From an uncultured Lentisphaeria bacterium (GTDB taxonomy: Bacteria > Verrucomicrobiota > Lentisphaeria > Victivallales > UBA1829), in assembly GCA_949287225.1 (NCBI GenBank), contig CASEFP010000017.1:1-64000 (forward strand): a stretch of 64,000 bases of DNA, written 5' to 3'. Positions within the stretch are counted from its first letter, which is position 1. Every line of letters begins with the position of its first letter. A program made the translations under genes and the position numbers. Shown here one piece after another: positions 62,220-64,000 of this stretch. A model generated the notes under the pieces. That model searched no databases, was not told where the DNA came from, and saw only the letters and a list, made by a program, of their open reading frames with translations.

Positions 62220-64000
62220 TCAATGAGCGGCCTTCCCGGTTACTGCGATTCCCAGATTGCGGATATTGTCCCAGCATCGTTTCCCGCACCAGTTCAGAGC
62301 GATGTTATTGCGGCGGTCTGGTTCACCGGCATTGACACTCTGGAGGTTAAAGCCGATGATTTTCCCCTCATAGAGCTTTTCTTTCATGGGAAACCTGATT
62401 TCGATGACATACCCTTCTGAAGTTTTTGAATATGCGCATTGAACCGCATTGGGGTCAAAACACCGGAAGTCGCGGAATTCTCCTTCAATGCCGTCCCGGT
62501 CGAACACAATCCTCGGAGGCGAGGACGGCGCGATGACCGCCCGGATTGCCGAAGAGTGATATTTTGTCGCAAAGATGCTTTTCTCAGGAGCGAAATCGAA
62601 ATACAGTTCCACGGAGTCGCCAGTATATATCGGCTTGCCGGAAGGGGCCGGACGCAGCATGCTGTCTTTCACGGTAACGGCAAAACACAAGGAATCCGCT
62701 GTCCAGGCGGCATGAAGATTTGCGGCAAATTTCGGGTGTTCCATGGAAATAACCGGAGAACCATATTCCCCGGGACTGATTTTCCCGTCAACGGAAACCG
62801 GATTGCGGAGTGCCGGAAAGACAACCACCGGCTTTGTGGTGACAAGCGGATTCTTTTCACTTACGGTAATGGTCGCACTGTTCCCTTTTGCGGAAACAAG
62901 CGGGGAAGCTTCCGTCTGAATTTTCAACGGCGCAACTGAACCAAACCGCAGAACGGAATCCCCCTGAAAAGCGCCGGATGTTTTCACCCTGCATTGCGGG
63001 GGAAGAAGGTTTTGGCTCGTCAGATTGCGCAAGCCGAGAAACACAGCAGGTTTCCCGGACGGCAGATTCCCGAAGCCGGTGCGCAGTTCATACTGCACGG
63101 TTCCGGTGATTTTTGCTTTGGAAAACATCTCTGCAACTTCAGCGGGCGAAGATTCCGAGACGAAATAACATGGAGTGGATGCCAGAAGACATGCATTGTT
63201 CTGAATGCGGACTTCGTTGCCCATGACATCATAAAGGGCAGCTGTTCCGCGTTTTTCCGGCAGGACAAGCGCTGCCGTCCCTTTGTTTTCAAGATTGAAA
63301 TTCCAGTACGCCGCAACAGTTTTCTTCCCCTTCCGGAAAATGAGAACCCACGTATCGGCGCCGAGAACGATTTTCCGATAGAAGCTGCTTCCGTCCAGGA
63401 AGCGCGCGAATGCCGCATGTGCCGGAATTCCCGGCCGCGGCGTCATGTCGTTGTTGACCAAATTCAAGCAGTGGTAGGGAATATTGAGAAAAAAGACGAA
63501 ATAAAAATGTCTTTTTATCCCTAAACTCATCCGAATGATTCCCCAGCGGACCATTCGCCCGAGTGCGACTTCCGGAGTATACCAGTCATACTCCGCTTCC
63601 AGGGGGCATTTCATCCACGGGGCTGTCGAGTTGAATATCGTGCCGCTTTCTGTATCCCAGAGGGGTTTTTCCCCATACTCGGAATAGAATTTCCGGATTT
63701 GAGCTTGAAGCATTTCGGGACGTGTTCCCCATCTGCCGCAGAGATGCGCTTCCGGGGCTTCCCTGGCAATGCGAGTGAGACTGATTCCATGTCCCTGCAG
63801 ATAGGGATGGATATCCAGTACATCAATATACTTTGTGAATCCTTTTTTGAGCAGCCTGGTGATGAATGTCTGATCCGGTCCGTCGGGAAATGGGAGATTG
63901 TTGGCAGGATAACCGGGCCCCATTACAATCGTCTCCGGGGCTTTTTTCTTCACCGCGGGATAAATTTCCCTGATCAGCTCATAATATTCGTCCGGACCGT
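62220..64000 (-). CDS. Secreted-type glycosidase with CBM9-like C-terminal domain, 5' end off the window
   Basis: At least 592 residues; the frame is open to the right edge (GPDEYYELIREIYPAVKKKA), so the start is missing. The visible part begins inside a TIM barrel: IVMGPGYPANNLPF, FTKYIDVLDIHPYLQGHGIS and KPLWDTESGTIF, where Glu in WDTE is placed like the nucleophile of clan-A retaining glycosidases such as GH39. After a beta domain (about 190-360) follows a family 9-like domain: NPVSVDGKISPGEYGSPV, LCFAVTVKDSM, GDSVELYFDF, YVIEIRFPMKE. It ends the window, convergent with the U32-like gene. Substrate and localisation signals cannot be seen. Confidence 0.7.
   Translation of the reverse strand, partial: GPDEYYELIREIYPAVKKKAPETIVMGPGYPANNLPFPDGPDQTFITRLLKKGFTKYIDVLDIHPYLQGHGISLTRIAREAPEAHLCGRWGTRPEMLQAQIRKFYSEYGEKPLWDTESGTIFNSTAPWMKCPLEAEYDWYTPEVALGRMVRWGIIRMSLGIKRHFYFVFFLNIPYHCLNLVNNDMTPRPGIPAHAAFARFLDGSSFYRKIVLGADTWVLIFRKGKKTVAAYWNFNLENKGTAALVLPEKRGTAALYDVMGNEVRIQNNACLLASTPCYFVSESSPAEVAEMFSKAKITGTVQYELRTGFGNLPSGKPAVFLGLRNLTSQNLLPPQCRVKTSGAFQGDSVLRFGSVAPLKIQTEASPLVSAKGNSATITVSEKNPLVTTKPVVVFPALRNPVSVDGKISPGEYGSPVISMEHPKFAANLHAAWTADSLCFAVTVKDSMLRPAPSGKPIYTGDSVELYFDFAPEKSIFATKYHSSAIRAVIAPSSPPRIVFDRDGIEGEFRDFRCFDPNAVQCAYSKTSEGYVIEIRFPMKEKLYEGKIIGFNLQSVNAGEPDRRNNIALNWCGKRCWDNIRNLGIAVTGKAAH

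Noticed and set aside
1-64000. CRISPR arrays, tRNA genes, prophage
   Set aside because: No regularly spaced direct repeats, no tRNA-like T-loop/acceptor arrangement and no phage structural genes were seen. The only repeats are promoters, operators and IS remnants.

Overview
The window looks like a chromosomal piece of an anaerobic, glycan-degrading bacterium of the Lentisphaerota (Victivallis-like). This is inferred from gene content: seven single-gene pseudopilins of the [17 protein letters not shown] type, many GntR/LacI-type sugar-responsive repressors, very large secreted TIM-barrel hydrolases, Gfo/Idh/MocA oxidoreductases, and almost no housekeeping genes. No taxonomic marker gene lies inside the window.

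Layout. 1-650 holds three tandem leftward promoters with A-tract upstream elements and a boxA-like leader. These appear to drive an rRNA operon that lies just off the left edge. 674-3904 carries a DinG-type helicase and a MarR regulator/YczE-like membrane protein pair. From about 4 kb to 51 kb the region is built from repeated units of one transcriptional regulator, one pseudopilin and one large secreted glycan-active protein: LacI unit 3997-9062; GntR unit 12297-18836; GntR unit 19551-24827; divergent GntR/GH130 unit 28038-33993; GntR unit 34095-37886; GntR/solute-binding-fusion unit 38849-44668; GntR/GH16 unit 45849-51060. A decayed unit, cut by an IS66-like remnant and carrying a frameshift, lies at 25300-27972. 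Further transposase remnants sit at 44768-45517 (IS3 type) and 51252-51911 (integrase type).

52329-57740 is a tightly overlapping leftward operon: Gfo/Idh oxidoreductase, SelA-like PLP enzyme, RidA, N-acyl-D-amino-acid deacylase, an unknown protein and an SDR. It suggests catabolism of an N-acylated amino sugar or sugar acid through a PLP beta-elimination step. Two tail-to-tail AraC paralogues follow, then an abutting pair of iron-sulfur-type proteins (QueG-like and U32-like). The right edge cuts a secreted glycosidase with a family 9-type C-terminal domain.

How the genes may work together (inference): each regulator would sense a particular sugar and switch on its own pseudopilin and secreted enzyme, giving a polysaccharide-utilisation system in which the pseudopilin takes the co-encoded position that SusC/SusD occupy in Bacteroidota. 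All seven pseudopilins keep Glu+5 but lack the usual Gly-1 of the prepilin peptidase site. Opposite-strand frames over the large GC-rich genes were treated as shadows.
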